A DNA stretch of 64,000 nt from DATFKA01 sp035268885 (GTDB lineage Bacteria; Bacteroidota; Bacteroidia; Chitinophagales; Saprospiraceae), in assembly GCA_035268885.1 (NCBI GenBank), contig DATFKA010000072.1:34938-98937 (forward strand), in the 5' to 3' direction. Made by a program: the position numbers and the translations under genes. Below the pieces are notes generated by a model. The model was not told the DNA's origin. It made no database searches and saw nothing but the letters and a program-made list of their open reading frames with translations. Every line of letters begins with the position of its first letter. The stretch's first letter is position 1. Below are positions 1 through 9,682 of this stretch, piece by piece.

Positions 1-2
1 GG

Positions 3-1994
3 GACTGGGGGCCGCGCCTAGTTACCTCCGGGATTTGGGCACCTATCCGCCTGCGGGGCTGGAATGACCTGATCATCCGCGATGTCTATTATGATCAGAA
101 AAAGATAGATGACCAGCAGGCCATCGTTGAGGTAAAAGTATCCATCAAAAGTAATCAGTTAATGGAAGTAGATCTGGAGCTTAGCTTTGGTCCAGATCTC
201 CGCTTTCAGAAAACCGCAGAGCTGCAAAAAGGCCTAAATACGCTAATTATCCCCCTGACCATAGACCAACCTATTCTTTGGTGGACACATGATCTGGGGG
301 ATCCATTCCTTTATTCGAGTACCCTGGAAATTAAACGGGGAGATCAGCTAGTGGATCAACGGACAGATCAAATTGGACTGCGCAAAATCGAATTGATTCA
401 GGAGCCGGATGAAGCGGGCAGAAGTTTCTACTTTAAGCTCAATGGTGTCCCCATTTTTGCCAAAGGGGCCAATTACATCCCACAGGATATTTTCATTCCC
501 CGGGTGGACGATACCCAGTACAAAAGCATGTTGGCTTCTGCCAAAGCCGCAAATATGAATATGCTACGCGTCTGGGGAGGTGGCTTCTATGAAAAAGATA
601 TTTTTTATACTCTTTGTGATCAACAGGGCATTCTGGTATGGCAGGACTTTATGTTTGCCTGCAGCATGTACCCCGGCAATGAAGCTTTTCTGGAAAACGT
701 TCAAAAGGAAGCCGAAGAGCAGGTCATACGTCTGCGTAATCACGCCAGCCTTGCCCTCTGGTGTGGCAATAACGAGATTGATATCGCCTGGGCTCAGTAT
801 GATCCAAATGGGGGCTGGGGCTGGAAGCAGCGCTACGATGAGCAACAACGGGCAGAGATTTGGCAGGCTTACGATACCATCTTCCATCATATTTTAGCGA
901 AAGCCGTAAGCGATCACGCTAAAAGCACTAATTATTGGCCTTCTTCGCCTCAGGCCGGACCCCAACAACACGCCGGTAATGACACCCCTTCCGGGGATAT
1001 TCACTACTGGGGCGTCTGGCACGGATTGCATCCCTTTGAAGATTTCCAAAAGTATATCGGTCGTTTCATGAGCGAATACGGTTTCCAGTCCTTTCCGGAA
1101 TTTGCTACCGTCAAGCAATTTACCCTTCCCGAAGATTGGGATATCGAATCCGAAGTCATGGCGGCTCACCAGCGGAGCGGTATCGGTAATCTGCGTATCA
1201 AACAGTACATGGAGCAATACTACCGGGTACCCGACAATTTTGAAGACATGCTCTACGTCGGACAGGTGTTACAAGCCGAAGGAATGCGTATGGGTTTCGA
1301 AGCCCACCGCCGCGCTATGCCCTACTGCATGGGGTCTCTATACTGGCAGATCAACGACTGCTGGCCGGTTGCTTCCTGGTCGAGTATGGATTATTACCAA
1401 AACTGGAAGGCGCTGCACTACGCCACGAAAAAAGCTTTCGAACCTATCCTGGTCTCTCCTTTTACCCAGGATGACAGCCTGCTCATTACTCTGATCTCTG
1501 ATAAAACCACTCCGATCGACGGGCAACTAGCCCTTGAGATTATTGATTTTGCAGGGCAGGTGCTTTGGCAGCAGAAAGTAACAACCACCGTACAGCCATT
1601 GAATGCTCATATTGCCTTTCGGGAAAAAATCTCCGCCCTACTGCCCGCGGATAAGCAAAACACCAGTCTACTGAAAGTACAATTGCTGGATCCAAGCGGC
1701 CTGATCTTATCCGAAAACAGCCTTTACTTTACTAAAACTAAGAACTTACAACTACCGGAGGTTAAAGTAGATTATACACTTAGAAAAGAAGACGAGCATT
1801 GGTCTATCGAATTGCGGGGCGAAAAGTTCGCCAAAAATCTCCACCTGAACTTTGATCGGGTCCCCGGTCACTTCTCTGATAATTATTTCGATCTGTATCC
1901 GATGACCGTAAAAACCGTCAAATTTTATCCGGAGCAGAAGACAGATCTGGAAGGGACCGAACTCAAGTTCAGATCAATCAGAGATACCTGGTAG
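3..1994 (+). CDS. Beta-mannosidase-like glycoside hydrolase family 2 (5' end outside window)
   Basis: The reading frame is open from base 3, so the gene starts upstream of the window; the first internal Met is at 162. The first visible residues read DWGPRLVTSGIW, typical of the N-terminal sugar-binding sandwich of GH2 beta-mannosidases. The TIM-barrel acid/base glutamate lies in WCGNNE (Glu codon 774-776) and the likely nucleophile in SEYGFQS (Glu codon 1074-1076). Known family members hydrolyse terminal beta-mannose from glycans. The last 200 residues are C-terminal beta-sandwich domains ending in a natural stop. It is followed by a strong terminator and faces the Gfo/Idh/MocA operon tail to tail. 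Export cannot be judged because the N terminus is missing. Beta-mannosidase is favoured over other GH2 activities by the DWGPR and WCGNNE motifs. Confidence 0.92.
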   Translation, partial: DWGPRLVTSGIWAPIRLRGWNDLIIRDVYYDQKKIDDQQAIVEVKVSIKSNQLMEVDLELSFGPDLRFQKTAELQKGLNTLIIPLTIDQPILWWTHDLGDPFLYSSTLEIKRGDQLVDQRTDQIGLRKIELIQEPDEAGRSFYFKLNGVPIFAKGANYIPQDIFIPRVDDTQYKSMLASAKAANMNMLRVWGGGFYEKDIFYTLCDQQGILVWQDFMFACSMYPGNEAFLENVQKEAEEQVIRLRNHASLALWCGNNEIDIAWAQYDPNGGWGWKQRYDEQQRAEIWQAYDTIFHHILAKAVSDHAKSTNYWPSSPQAGPQQHAGNDTPSGDIHYWGVWHGLHPFEDFQKYIGRFMSEYGFQSFPEFATVKQFTLPEDWDIESEVMAAHQRSGIGNLRIKQYMEQYYRVPDNFEDMLYVGQVLQAEGMRMGFEAHRRAMPYCMGSLYWQINDCWPVASWSSMDYYQNWKALHYATKKAFEPILVSPFTQDDSLLITLISDKTTPIDGQLALEIIDFAGQVLWQQKVTTTVQPLNAHIAFREKISALLPADKQNTSLLKVQLLDPSGLILSENSLYFTKTKNLQLPEVKVDYTLRKEDEHWSIELRGEKFAKNLHLNFDRVPGHFSDNYFDLYPMTVKTVKFYPEQKTDLEGTELKFRSIRDTW

Positions 1995-2043
1995 GCTTGT
2001 GAATTGGTTAGTAATAGTTCAACAATCTAACAATTGAAGAAGA

Positions 2044-2077
2044 AAAGGCTTTCTGCTCAAAAGAACAGAAAGCCTTT
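2044..2077. terminator. Bidirectional intrinsic terminator
   Basis: A perfect 12-bp stem (AAAGGCTTTCTG / CAGAAAGCCTTT) encloses a 10-nt A-rich loop. A/T-rich tails lie on both sides. It sits between the convergent ends of the GH2 gene (1994) and the oxidoreductase gene (2107), so it probably serves both. Confidence 0.85.
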
Positions 2078-2106
2078 CTTGAATAAATATAGCAACACTC
2101 AAATAA

Positions 2107-3723
2107 TCAGCCAGTAGCCAGGAAGTGATCATCTACCTTGGTAGACAAAAGGATTTTATCCAGATCTTCTCCTGGTAAAGCGATAATTTCTTCTCTTATC
2201 GGATCCCAGTCCACCCGGCGACCCGCTTTCCAGGATACCCCGGCCATATGGGCAGTCATGGCTTCTTCGAAACCTTCGTCGATGCCACAACTAACGGGCG
2301 TACCGTTGCGGATAGCACCTAGCCATTCCCGCATGTGTAGCATAGCGGAATCTACCCGACGACCATCGCGGTAGGTCCATAACAAACCCTTATCCGCAAA
2401 ATATTTCGCCGTAGCGGAGGTCACGCCGTCTACCTGATCCGACATAGGGTTATAGGCGTAAATGGGGGTACTGGCATTCATTTTTCCACTATCCAGCATA
2501 TCTTTATAACGAGTGGAATTGCGATCGGCCCAAATCGTCAGGGTATTACCGAGCTCCATAGTACCGTCGTGTCCCATGAAAAGCGTACCTCGATTGTAGG
2601 AATTCCCTAAGGTGGCACTGTACATAAAGGTCATTCCTTTCTCCAGGCCTTTTTCCCGACTGGAGCCGGTAGAAAATTGGGGATATTCCATACAGACGTT
2701 AAATACGTCCGGTACTTCCCGCCCGTCGTTATGGGTATAAATCCCTCCGGTTGCAGTAATGGATTGGGGCATCCCCATACTCAGTACGCAGTTTACCCGA
2801 TCGTAATCGTGGCTCATCAGGTCACCGGATAAGCCGGAACCATAAGCCCACCATTTCCGCCAACGGAAGAAATGCTCTTTATTGAAGGGCACTTTGGGTG
2901 CATTCCCCAGGAATTGATCCCAATTAATCGTTTTCGGGCTCGCTTTTTCGTGGATGTGATACTGCCAGGCTCCCGTATCGCTGTTGCGATTGGTATTGGT
3001 CTGTACCAGGTTTATGTGTCCTAACAGACCGCGTTTAATTACATCCTGCGCCGTAATAAAGCTGAGGGTTTGGCGGTGCTGGTGTCCTACCTGAAAGACC
3101 CCTTTGGAATTGCGGGCGGCCTCGCGCAGGGCGTAGGTCTCCTCAATATTATGAGTCATCGGTTTTTCTACGTACACGTGTTTATTCGCTTCCAAAGCAG
3201 CGATGGCGATGGGAGCGTGCCAGTGGTCTGGCGTTGCAATGATCACCGCATCGATATCCGGGCTGGCAATCATCTCTTCGTGGTTACGGTAGACCTTACA
3301 ATCTGGAAAGTCGGCCGCAGCTTCTTCAGTCCGCAGAGAAAACGGATCACAAACCCCGGTCAGCTTAACGTTGAGGTTCTCCTGCTCCAGGAAAGACTGC
3401 AGGCGAGGCTGGCCTTGTTGCTTTTTAGCATCTTCCAGCCAGCTCTGGGTAGCGAAACCCAGTACGCGTACCAGGTGAGATCCCCGGCCACCAAAACCAA
3501 TGATCCCCACGCGGATGGGATCACCACTCATGTCACCTACCGGCTCGGGACGGGTAGCGTTGATATTCAGATATTCCAGGATTTCTCTTCGGGAGTTCTC
3601 GCGCTTACGCGCTTCGGTCATTGCTCCCCATAGCACCCCGCCAGCTAAAGGAAGGCCGATTAAGCCCTTCAGCGCATCGCGCCTGGAATTTTTTTGTGGT
3701 TCCTTTTTTTGCTTGTCTTCCAT
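2107..3723 (-). CDS. Gfo/Idh/MocA-family oxidoreductase with Tat-type signal
   Basis: 538 residues. The N terminus carries a twin-arginine signal (SRRDALKGLIGLPLAGG), so the protein is probably exported folded with its cofactor. The Rossmann motif GIIGFGGRGSH lies near residue 75, and the family EKP motif (VYVEKPMTHN) near residue 185. The C-terminal half is the usual alpha/beta domain with HDYDRVN. Family members are NAD(P)-dependent sugar or inositol dehydrogenases; the substrate cannot be told from sequence. It starts 9 bp after the stop of the DoxX gene, so the two are probably one transcript, ending at the hairpin at 2044-2077. Confidence 0.9.
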   Translation of the reverse strand: MEDKQKKEPQKNSRRDALKGLIGLPLAGGVLWGAMTEARKRENSRREILEYLNINATRPEPVGDMSGDPIRVGIIGFGGRGSHLVRVLGFATQSWLEDAKKQQGQPRLQSFLEQENLNVKLTGVCDPFSLRTEEAAADFPDCKVYRNHEEMIASPDIDAVIIATPDHWHAPIAIAALEANKHVYVEKPMTHNIEETYALREAARNSKGVFQVGHQHRQTLSFITAQDVIKRGLLGHINLVQTNTNRNSDTGAWQYHIHEKASPKTINWDQFLGNAPKVPFNKEHFFRWRKWWAYGSGLSGDLMSHDYDRVNCVLSMGMPQSITATGGIYTHNDGREVPDVFNVCMEYPQFSTGSSREKGLEKGMTFMYSATLGNSYNRGTLFMGHDGTMELGNTLTIWADRNSTRYKDMLDSGKMNASTPIYAYNPMSDQVDGVTSATAKYFADKGLLWTYRDGRRVDSAMLHMREWLGAIRNGTPVSCGIDEGFEEAMTAHMAGVSWKAGRRVDWDPIREEIIALPGEDLDKILLSTKVDDHFLATG

Positions 3724-3732
3724 AATTCCTGG

Positions 3733-4221
3733 TTATTTAGTAGCCAAGGTGGCTGGTTTTGAAAAATTAAAGAATTGTCGGAGGCCAAAATAGCGGCTGG
3801 TCGGAAAGTTCCAAAGTACCAGTAAGGCGGCCATCTCGATCAGGTTCTTATTAATGATAAAGTAATTACCCTCGCTGGGAGCCATTGCGGAAGTATAGCC
3901 AGGGATAGAGGGGTGAGCTAGATAAAAAAGCGTCAGTAAGGCAATACCCGCCAGAATACCTACCTTCTCGAAAATCCCCAACATAAGCGTTAGACCTACA
4001 ATTAACAGAAGGGCAATAGTAGCAAAGTTGATCAAGCCGATCATTGCATCCGAGCTAAGCCAGGTGAAAAAGCCTTCCAGAAAACTCTCCGAACTCATCA
4101 GGTACCGCTTGGCAGTCCAGCCTGGCGTCAATAATTTAAGCAGGCCCTCGTACAAAAAGTGCCAACCAATGAGCACCCGCATAAGTACCAGGACAAACTG
4201 TTGTGATTTCGTGTATTTCAT
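3733..4221 (-). CDS. DoxX-family membrane protein
   Basis: 162 residues with about four hydrophobic segments. The N terminus (LVLMRVLIGWHFLYEGLLKL) is the typical DoxX opening, in which a helix carries a conserved Arg and a W-x-F-x-x-E/G pattern. The biochemical role of the DoxX family is poorly defined; some members are quinone-linked oxidoreductase subunits. It is the first gene of a two-gene operon with the exported Gfo/Idh/MocA oxidoreductase, so a membrane electron-transfer partner is a plausible inference but not shown. Confidence 0.85.
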   Translation of the reverse strand: MKYTKSQQFVLVLMRVLIGWHFLYEGLLKLLTPGWTAKRYLMSSESFLEGFFTWLSSDAMIGLINFATIALLLIVGLTLMLGIFEKVGILAGIALLTLFYLAHPSIPGYTSAMAPSEGNYFIINKNLIEMAALLVLWNFPTSRYFGLRQFFNFSKPATLATK

Positions 4222-4669
4222 ATTTTAAGCATTATTTAATGAGTGAGATGCCGGGGTATTTCCCTCCAAATTCCGCATTTAACTCAAAATAAATAATGAC
4301 AAATAACACCAAACAGGGAAACATATATCAGTCAGTAGCCGTTCTCCAGAAGGATATAAGGGGAATTTGCCACTAAAAAGGATAAATCCTTGCCAATACT
4401 TAATCGAATTCCATTAGTTTTCCTATTTTAAATGTGAAGTTGTTTAAAAACTCCTCACTGAGCCCTTGGCTACACATTGAAAGCCAATATGGCAGCTCTT
4501 TTTTCCCTTCGTCCGCCTGAGGCGGATGGCTACGAGAAAAAAGTAGCCTTGTCTTGACTTCCAAGCCGTTACCAATCATCTCACCAGGAATTCTTAAACA
4601 ACTTCTGTGACTGGGTAAGCAGATGGATATTTCTTCCCACCATACTTCTTTTTACATCTTCTAAACTTT
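4222..4669. other. Intergenic region between divergent genes
   Basis: This 448-bp gap separates the divergent DoxX and AsmA-like genes. It should hold both promoters, but no convincing Bacteroidota -33/-7 pair was seen. Its right half is a nested-palindrome repeat (4436-4605). A small AAGGA/TCCTT hairpin at 4378-4391 has no T tract and was not called a terminator. No coding region is supported. Confidence 0.6.
4436..4605. repeat. Inverted-repeat-bounded element with nested palindromes (MITE-like)
   Basis: The ends are inverted copies: positions 4436-4455 and the reverse complement of 4586-4605 match at 18 of 20 bases, including 12 perfect terminal bases (GAAGTTGTTTAA). Inside are TCCGCC-TGA-GGCGGA (4512-4526) and GGCTAC/GTAGCC (4528-4548). 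There is no coding capacity. Eighteen bases of its right end (4583-4600) recur at 43151-43168. It could be a miniature transposable element, a REP-like palindrome or a long regulatory hairpin. Confidence 0.6.
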
Positions 4670-7600
4670 ATGGCCGCGCAAAACCGCATATTACAATCCT
4701 GGATTAAGGTCATTGGCCGTATTCTGGTCCTTGTAGCGCTGCTCGCTATATCTCAAGAGGCAGTAAGGCTCTACCTTACCTCCTTACTAAAAGCTCAATT
4801 ACAGGAACCGCTGCCGGCGGGATACAAATTAGATTTTCAGCACACACAGCTCGACTGGCGTCAGCAGTCGCTTCAAATCAGACAGCTATCCCTAAAATCT
4901 GAGGCAAAATCACCCGCAGCCCGAAATCGAATGGAACTAATGCTTCCCAGTATACGCCTGGACTTACAATCGATTTACCTGAGCGTAAAAAGCAGAAGGC
5001 TATTCATTGACAATATACAGATTGAAAGCCCACGTATTAAACTGGAGCAAACGAAAGGACAAACCTCCAACTTTACGCAATCCTCGCTACAGGCACTGGA
5101 CAGCCTAAGCCAATACCTCAGTCTTTTAAGAATTCAGAAACTAAGGGTCAACCGGGCTCAATTAGAACATATTCAATGGCAGGATTCGGTGGCTCAAAGC
5201 CTACAGTTTAAGGAGATCAATCTACTGATGTCGGGTTTCTCCATTGATTCCACCCTGCAAAGACATTCCTTTTTGAACGCAGATGAAGTAAAGCTGGAGA
5301 TTTTAGGGCAAAGCCTGGTGCTTCCGCAAAAAGACCATCAATTAGACTTTGACACCCTTTGGTTATCGACCAGGGAGAAACAAATTCGATTTTCGGGCTT
5401 AAGCATAAATCCACTAACCGTTGATCAACCGCAAGGTGATCAGATCCGCTTGCAGAGTCCTCGCTTTATACTGGAAGAGGTAGATTTTGAATCTGCCTAT
5501 CTTACGCAAACACTCGATATTGGCCGTCTGAGAGTCCAAACGCCCAGTGTACATTTTTTGCAGGAGAAAGAGCCGGAGGCTACTTCCAAAGGATTAAAAC
5601 CATTAAAAGAAGCACTCGGTCAGCTCAGCAGTCGCTTGCAAATTGACCTCATTGAAATTCAGGGCGCAAATATTGATCTAAACCTGAAAGAATCGAAGGT
5701 AGCCGAGGTACGCTTTGACCTGGACTCTATTTTAATTAAGGACTTTGTGGCCGATAGCAGTACTACTTTTAGCGATATTGATCATCTCCCCTTTCAGGAT
5801 GTTCAACTTCACCTAAGTAATATCCGCCAATACATCAATCCTGAAATCGGACAATTGCTCATTCAAAAAGCAGTCCTTAATTCCAGCGAACAACGCATAA
5901 CGGTGCAGGGCTTGCAAATAGGTGATCCACAATTGCAGGAACAAGCGCTTTATCAGCATATCCCCTTTACCCGGTTTGATGGCATTGATATTTTTGATGT
6001 ACTATTGAGAAAAAAAGCGACCGTCCGCCAGATTAGCTGTCTGAACCCAGTCACCAGAGTCCAAGCAAATAAAAAGGTTCGGCAAACGAGCCCGGATCGT
6101 AATTTTTACGCAACCCTCGGCGATTTTTTTCAGGATTTTTTCCTGGATAAAATCACCAGTCAAACCCTTTTGGTTCGCCAGGGACAAATCTATATGGCAG
6201 ATCAACTGCAGGTGAAATCATATACCTACCGCGGGCGGGGTATTCAATTGGATCAGGAAGCTGATTCCTGGAGTAGGATTGTTCCTTCCTTTGAACTAAA
6301 GGCCAGAGATTACCTTTTCCAACCGGAGACCGGACAACAACTTAAGGGAGATTCTCTCCTCATCAACGGACAGGAGGCGCAGCTGTACGGCCTATCCTTT
6401 TCTCAAAAAGACAGTACCCATCATCTTCAGCTCCTCACCTCCCTGATTGATGTACAGGGCCTCATAATAGACAGCCTTTTCGCAGGGAACCTTTATGCCG
6501 ATAGCCTACAAATAAACGACCCCCATCTACAATATCAGGTTCAGAAAAGCAGGCAGGCGGGGGAGCTATCGCTACCGGTACATATTCCTTTGGCTATTAT
6601 CAATCGAGGCAGGCTCGAATACCAAACCCCACAGACCGACCGCCTGCAGATACAGCGGTTTGACGGGGTATTATCCCTTCAGGACAGCCTCCTGCTAAAA
6701 TTTAGCCGCTTTGAAAAACTAACCTTTTCTCCAGACCGGGGAAGTCATCGGATAGACATCCGGAAGGGCCGACAATTAAATGAACATTTTTCTTTTGAGT
6801 TCAATGACCTGAGGCTAACTCCGCTCAAGGGCAAGACAGCGCAGGATAGCGCTCTGCACATACCTAATCTCAGGGTTTTCAACTGGGACCGGGAAGCCTG
6901 GCAACAAGACCGTATCCTAGAATTTCAAAAGGTGATTGCAGACCGGCCCCGCACTACCTTACATTTTCCCGACACTTCATTATTTCGTCCGGGGAAAGGA
7001 GGAGACCTTCCCCTACAATTGGACACTTTGCTCCTGTTTAATGCACAGCTGGGTATTGAAACCCGTAACACGCAATTTTCCTGGCGTTTTCCCTCGATTA
7101 CCGTAGCACTTTATGACCTTCAGCTACCCGCAAAGCAAAGCTTTTCCAATTCCATTGGCTCCATGCTTTTGGGGGTTGATCAGGGCCTGGAACTCAATCA
7201 CAGTGATTTTAGCTTGCGTACCGCTCCAATATTTTACAATAGTGAATTAAAAAGTATACAAACCGATAGTCTACTGTACCAATCCAATAAACCGGATGGG
7301 CTCATCCGGGCAAAGGTTTCCCATATCGATCTCGGCGGGATTAATCCCGATCAAATTTCACAAGAGAATAACTGGGAACTGGAGGGCCTGGCCATTGACA
7401 CCGCCGACTTACACTTTCAAAAGGGAAAGCCCGCCTCGTCCCGGTCCTTTTTTACCGAAAGGTGGCCGCAAATAAAAATCCAGGAATTGAATCTAAAGCA
7501 CATCAATGCTCAGTTGGAACTCGATCCATCGATCCGGGTAGAAGCCCTGAGCTTATCCGGAAGGGATGTAAAGCTGGACGCTAACTGGCAAAAAGGGGAC

Positions 7601-8710
7601 TTGGCGCAGGCCTGGCGATCTTTATCGGCCTCCGTCGATAAAGTGAGTTTTTCACCCGACCCAAAACAGCATTATCAGCTCACATTCGGGATCGATTACC
7701 AATCCGAGGATCGCCGATTAGCCCTGCTGACCCCGGAGCTAAGCCGAAATTTATCCCTGTCGGCTTTTACCCGGCAATTGGATTACCGTACCGACTATTG
7801 GCAATTACAGGCGGAAGCACTCGTTGCCTCGGATTTCCATCCCACTCAACTTTTTCGGGATAGCTTTCACTTCCCCAAAATCAGTTTACATCAATTAAAA
7901 GCCCACGACTTTAACGATGAAACGATACCCTTAAAGCCCGCTTATAAGCCTATGCTTCCTGATCAGATCAAAGCACTATCCGTACCCTTCCTGATCGACA
8001 CCCTGGAAATGACGGGGGATATTACTTACAGCGCCATTGCACCACTGACGGGAGATTCCAGCTGGATTAGCTTTAATGACATTGATGGGCGGGTTTATCA
8101 CCTAAGCAATATTCCCCGGCATTTTGAGCAAGACATGCGATTGGCAGCTACTGCCCGGCTGTATGATCAGGCCCCACTAGAAGTGGAGATGCAATTCCAA
8201 CTGGATCGTTCACCGACCCGTTTCGAGCTATCGGGATCGCTCCAGGATTTGGACTTACAGCGACTCAATCCCATTTTGCGCGGACAGGCGGCTCTGGCCG
8301 TTACCAGGGGCGAAAGCTCCAAATTACTGTTCAACCTGGCTGCTAATGATTCGGTAGCAGTGGGTGAATTATTGTTTCGCTATAAAAAATTACGGGTACA
8401 ACTACTGGATAAGGAAGACTTGTCCAGCCGGAGCTCTTTCCTTAGCTTTTGGACAAACCGCCTGATTCAATCGCGCAACCCCAACTGGCTACGCCGTCGT
8501 AAGGGCATCATCTTTTTCCGGCGGGATCAGCAGAAAGCAATTGCTCATTACTGGGCCCACAGTATACTCAGTGGGGTGGTCAGTAGTATTGGCGTAAAAA
8601 ATACACGCCGACGGCTGCGCAAAGCAGATTTAGATGTGAGCTCCTTTAGCTATGAGACTTTGCTCAAAGAGCAATTGAAGCGCCCCCGGGGAAATGATAA
8701 TCAGGAATAA
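4670..8710 (+). CDS. Giant AsmA-like / inner-membrane-anchored repetitive protein
   Basis: 1346 residues. One transmembrane helix (about residues 14-32, IGRILVLVALLAISQEAV) is followed by a very long periplasm-facing region rich in short beta-strand patterns such as LRIQKLRVNRAQLEHIQW. This plan is typical of AsmA/DUF748/TamB-like bridge proteins, which in known cases move phospholipids between the two membranes. Sequence motifs are too weak to name a subfamily. The C terminus is basic (WLRRRKGIIFFRR), unlike the hydrophobic ends of TamB. The stop codon abuts directly, with no spacer, the stop codon of the convergent YheT gene, so the two transcripts must overlap or terminate inside each other. 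Confidence 0.7.
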   Translation: MAAQNRILQSWIKVIGRILVLVALLAISQEAVRLYLTSLLKAQLQEPLPAGYKLDFQHTQLDWRQQSLQIRQLSLKSEAKSPAARNRMELMLPSIRLDLQSIYLSVKSRRLFIDNIQIESPRIKLEQTKGQTSNFTQSSLQALDSLSQYLSLLRIQKLRVNRAQLEHIQWQDSVAQSLQFKEINLLMSGFSIDSTLQRHSFLNADEVKLEILGQSLVLPQKDHQLDFDTLWLSTREKQIRFSGLSINPLTVDQPQGDQIRLQSPRFILEEVDFESAYLTQTLDIGRLRVQTPSVHFLQEKEPEATSKGLKPLKEALGQLSSRLQIDLIEIQGANIDLNLKESKVAEVRFDLDSILIKDFVADSSTTFSDIDHLPFQDVQLHLSNIRQYINPEIGQLLIQKAVLNSSEQRITVQGLQIGDPQLQEQALYQHIPFTRFDGIDIFDVLLRKKATVRQISCLNPVTRVQANKKVRQTSPDRNFYATLGDFFQDFFLDKITSQTLLVRQGQIYMADQLQVKSYTYRGRGIQLDQEADSWSRIVPSFELKARDYLFQPETGQQLKGDSLLINGQEAQLYGLSFSQKDSTHHLQLLTSLIDVQGLIIDSLFAGNLYADSLQINDPHLQYQVQKSRQAGELSLPVHIPLAIINRGRLEYQTPQTDRLQIQRFDGVLSLQDSLLLKFSRFEKLTFSPDRGSHRIDIRKGRQLNEHFSFEFNDLRLTPLKGKTAQDSALHIPNLRVFNWDREAWQQDRILEFQKVIADRPRTTLHFPDTSLFRPGKGGDLPLQLDTLLLFNAQLGIETRNTQFSWRFPSITVALYDLQLPAKQSFSNSIGSMLLGVDQGLELNHSDFSLRTAPIFYNSELKSIQTDSLLYQSNKPDGLIRAKVSHIDLGGINPDQISQENNWELEGLAIDTADLHFQKGKPASSRSFFTERWPQIKIQELNLKHINAQLELDPSIRVEALSLSGRDVKLDANWQKGDLAQAWRSLSASVDKVSFSPDPKQHYQLTFGIDYQSEDRRLALLTPELSRNLSLSAFTRQLDYRTDYWQLQAEALVASDFHPTQLFRDSFHFPKISLHQLKAHDFNDETIPLKPAYKPMLPDQIKALSVPFLIDTLEMTGDITYSAIAPLTGDSSWISFNDIDGRVYHLSNIPRHFEQDMRLAATARLYDQAPLEVEMQFQLDRSPTRFELSGSLQDLDLQRLNPILRGQAALAVTRGESSKLLFNLAANDSVAVGELLFRYKKLRVQLLDKEDLSSRSSFLSFWTNRLIQSRNPNWLRRRKGIIFFRRDQQKAIAHYWAHSILSGVVSSIGVKNTRRRLRKADLDVSSFSYETLLKEQLKRPRGNDNQE

Positions 8711-9676
8711 TCAGGTCGCATGACAAAAGTTCCAGGCCCGGACTTCTGACCAGTACTCCTTACGACGAGGCAAGGCAAAGCCCACGTGGCCACCGCTACG
8801 GGGCGTTTCTAAAAACAGGTGCTTATGGTCTTTGGCAAGGCTTGCAGGGGCCGATCGCTTATCTAGTACCGGATCATTTTCCGCATTGACAATTAAAGTT
8901 GGGATGGTTGTACCGCTCATAAAATTTTTGGCGGAAGCCTCATAATAAAAAGCCGCTGCATCGGGCAGCCCATTGAGGGGTGCGGAATAACGAGTATCGA
9001 ATTCGAACCAATTCTTAATATCATCCAGTCCTTCCGTATCCAGTCGGTCGGGAAACTGAGCGGCCTTTAATCGGATCTTGGCTTTAAGGTTATTCAGGAA
9101 GTAATTGTGATAAAAGCGGTTCTTATTACTCTCTACCACTTCGGTGCAAGCCTTGAGATCACAGGGAGTGGAAAAGGCTATCGCGTGGCTAATGGGCTCA
9201 GGTAGTGCTTTGCCTCGTGTACCTACGTACTTCAGCGTGATATTCCCTCCCATACTGAAGCCGATAAGCACAATCCGCTTGTAGTTTTTTTGGGCTAAAA
9301 CGTGATCAATTACCTGGCTGATATCTTCGGTATCGCCGTGATAATACAGTTTAAAATTGCGATTAAGCTCCCCACTACAGGAGCGACAATTCCAGGCCAG
9401 TACGTCCCAGTGTTGCTTATGAAAAAAGCGCGCCATGCCTTTTACGTAAGTACGGTCCGAACTCCCTTCCAGACCGTGGGAAAGGATCACCAGATCACGG
9501 CTACCACTATCAATCCAATCCAGATCCAGAAAATCACCATCGGGTAATTCCAGCCTTTCCCTTTCGTAATAGATATCTTTCACCCGTCGAAAGGTGGTAG
9601 GAATAATGGTCTGCAGGTGACCATTGTATTGATACCAGGGCGAACCGGGATAAGTACTTTTAGTAATTAAGGGCAT
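8711..9676 (-). CDS. YheT-family alpha/beta hydrolase
   Basis: 321 residues. The order of motifs matches the YheT/EMB8 branch of alpha/beta hydrolases: an N-terminal PWYQYNGHLQTI, the oxyanion segment LSHGLEGSSDR, the nucleophile elbow GFSMGG, the acid in NAENDPVLD and the histidine in SGGHVGF. Known relatives are esterases or lipases with poorly defined substrates. No signal peptide is seen, so it is probably cytoplasmic. It starts 6 bp after the stop of the upstream CotH-like gene and is probably the last gene of a three-gene operon. Confidence 0.88.
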   Translation of the reverse strand: MPLITKSTYPGSPWYQYNGHLQTIIPTTFRRVKDIYYERERLELPDGDFLDLDWIDSGSRDLVILSHGLEGSSDRTYVKGMARFFHKQHWDVLAWNCRSCSGELNRNFKLYYHGDTEDISQVIDHVLAQKNYKRIVLIGFSMGGNITLKYVGTRGKALPEPISHAIAFSTPCDLKACTEVVESNKNRFYHNYFLNNLKAKIRLKAAQFPDRLDTEGLDDIKNWFEFDTRYSAPLNGLPDAAAFYYEASAKNFMSGTTIPTLIVNAENDPVLDKRSAPASLAKDHKHLFLETPRSGGHVGFALPRRKEYWSEVRAWNFCHAT

Positions 9677-9682
9677 GTATGA

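Noticed and set aside
3070..3633. Long open frame antisense to the oxidoreductase gene
   Set aside because: A shadow of the well-supported Gfo/Idh/MocA gene; no domain, and codon pattern follows the opposite strand.
4378..4391. AAGGA/TCCTT hairpin as a terminator
   Set aside because: It is only 5 bp, has no T tract, and lies between divergent gene starts where no transcript should end.
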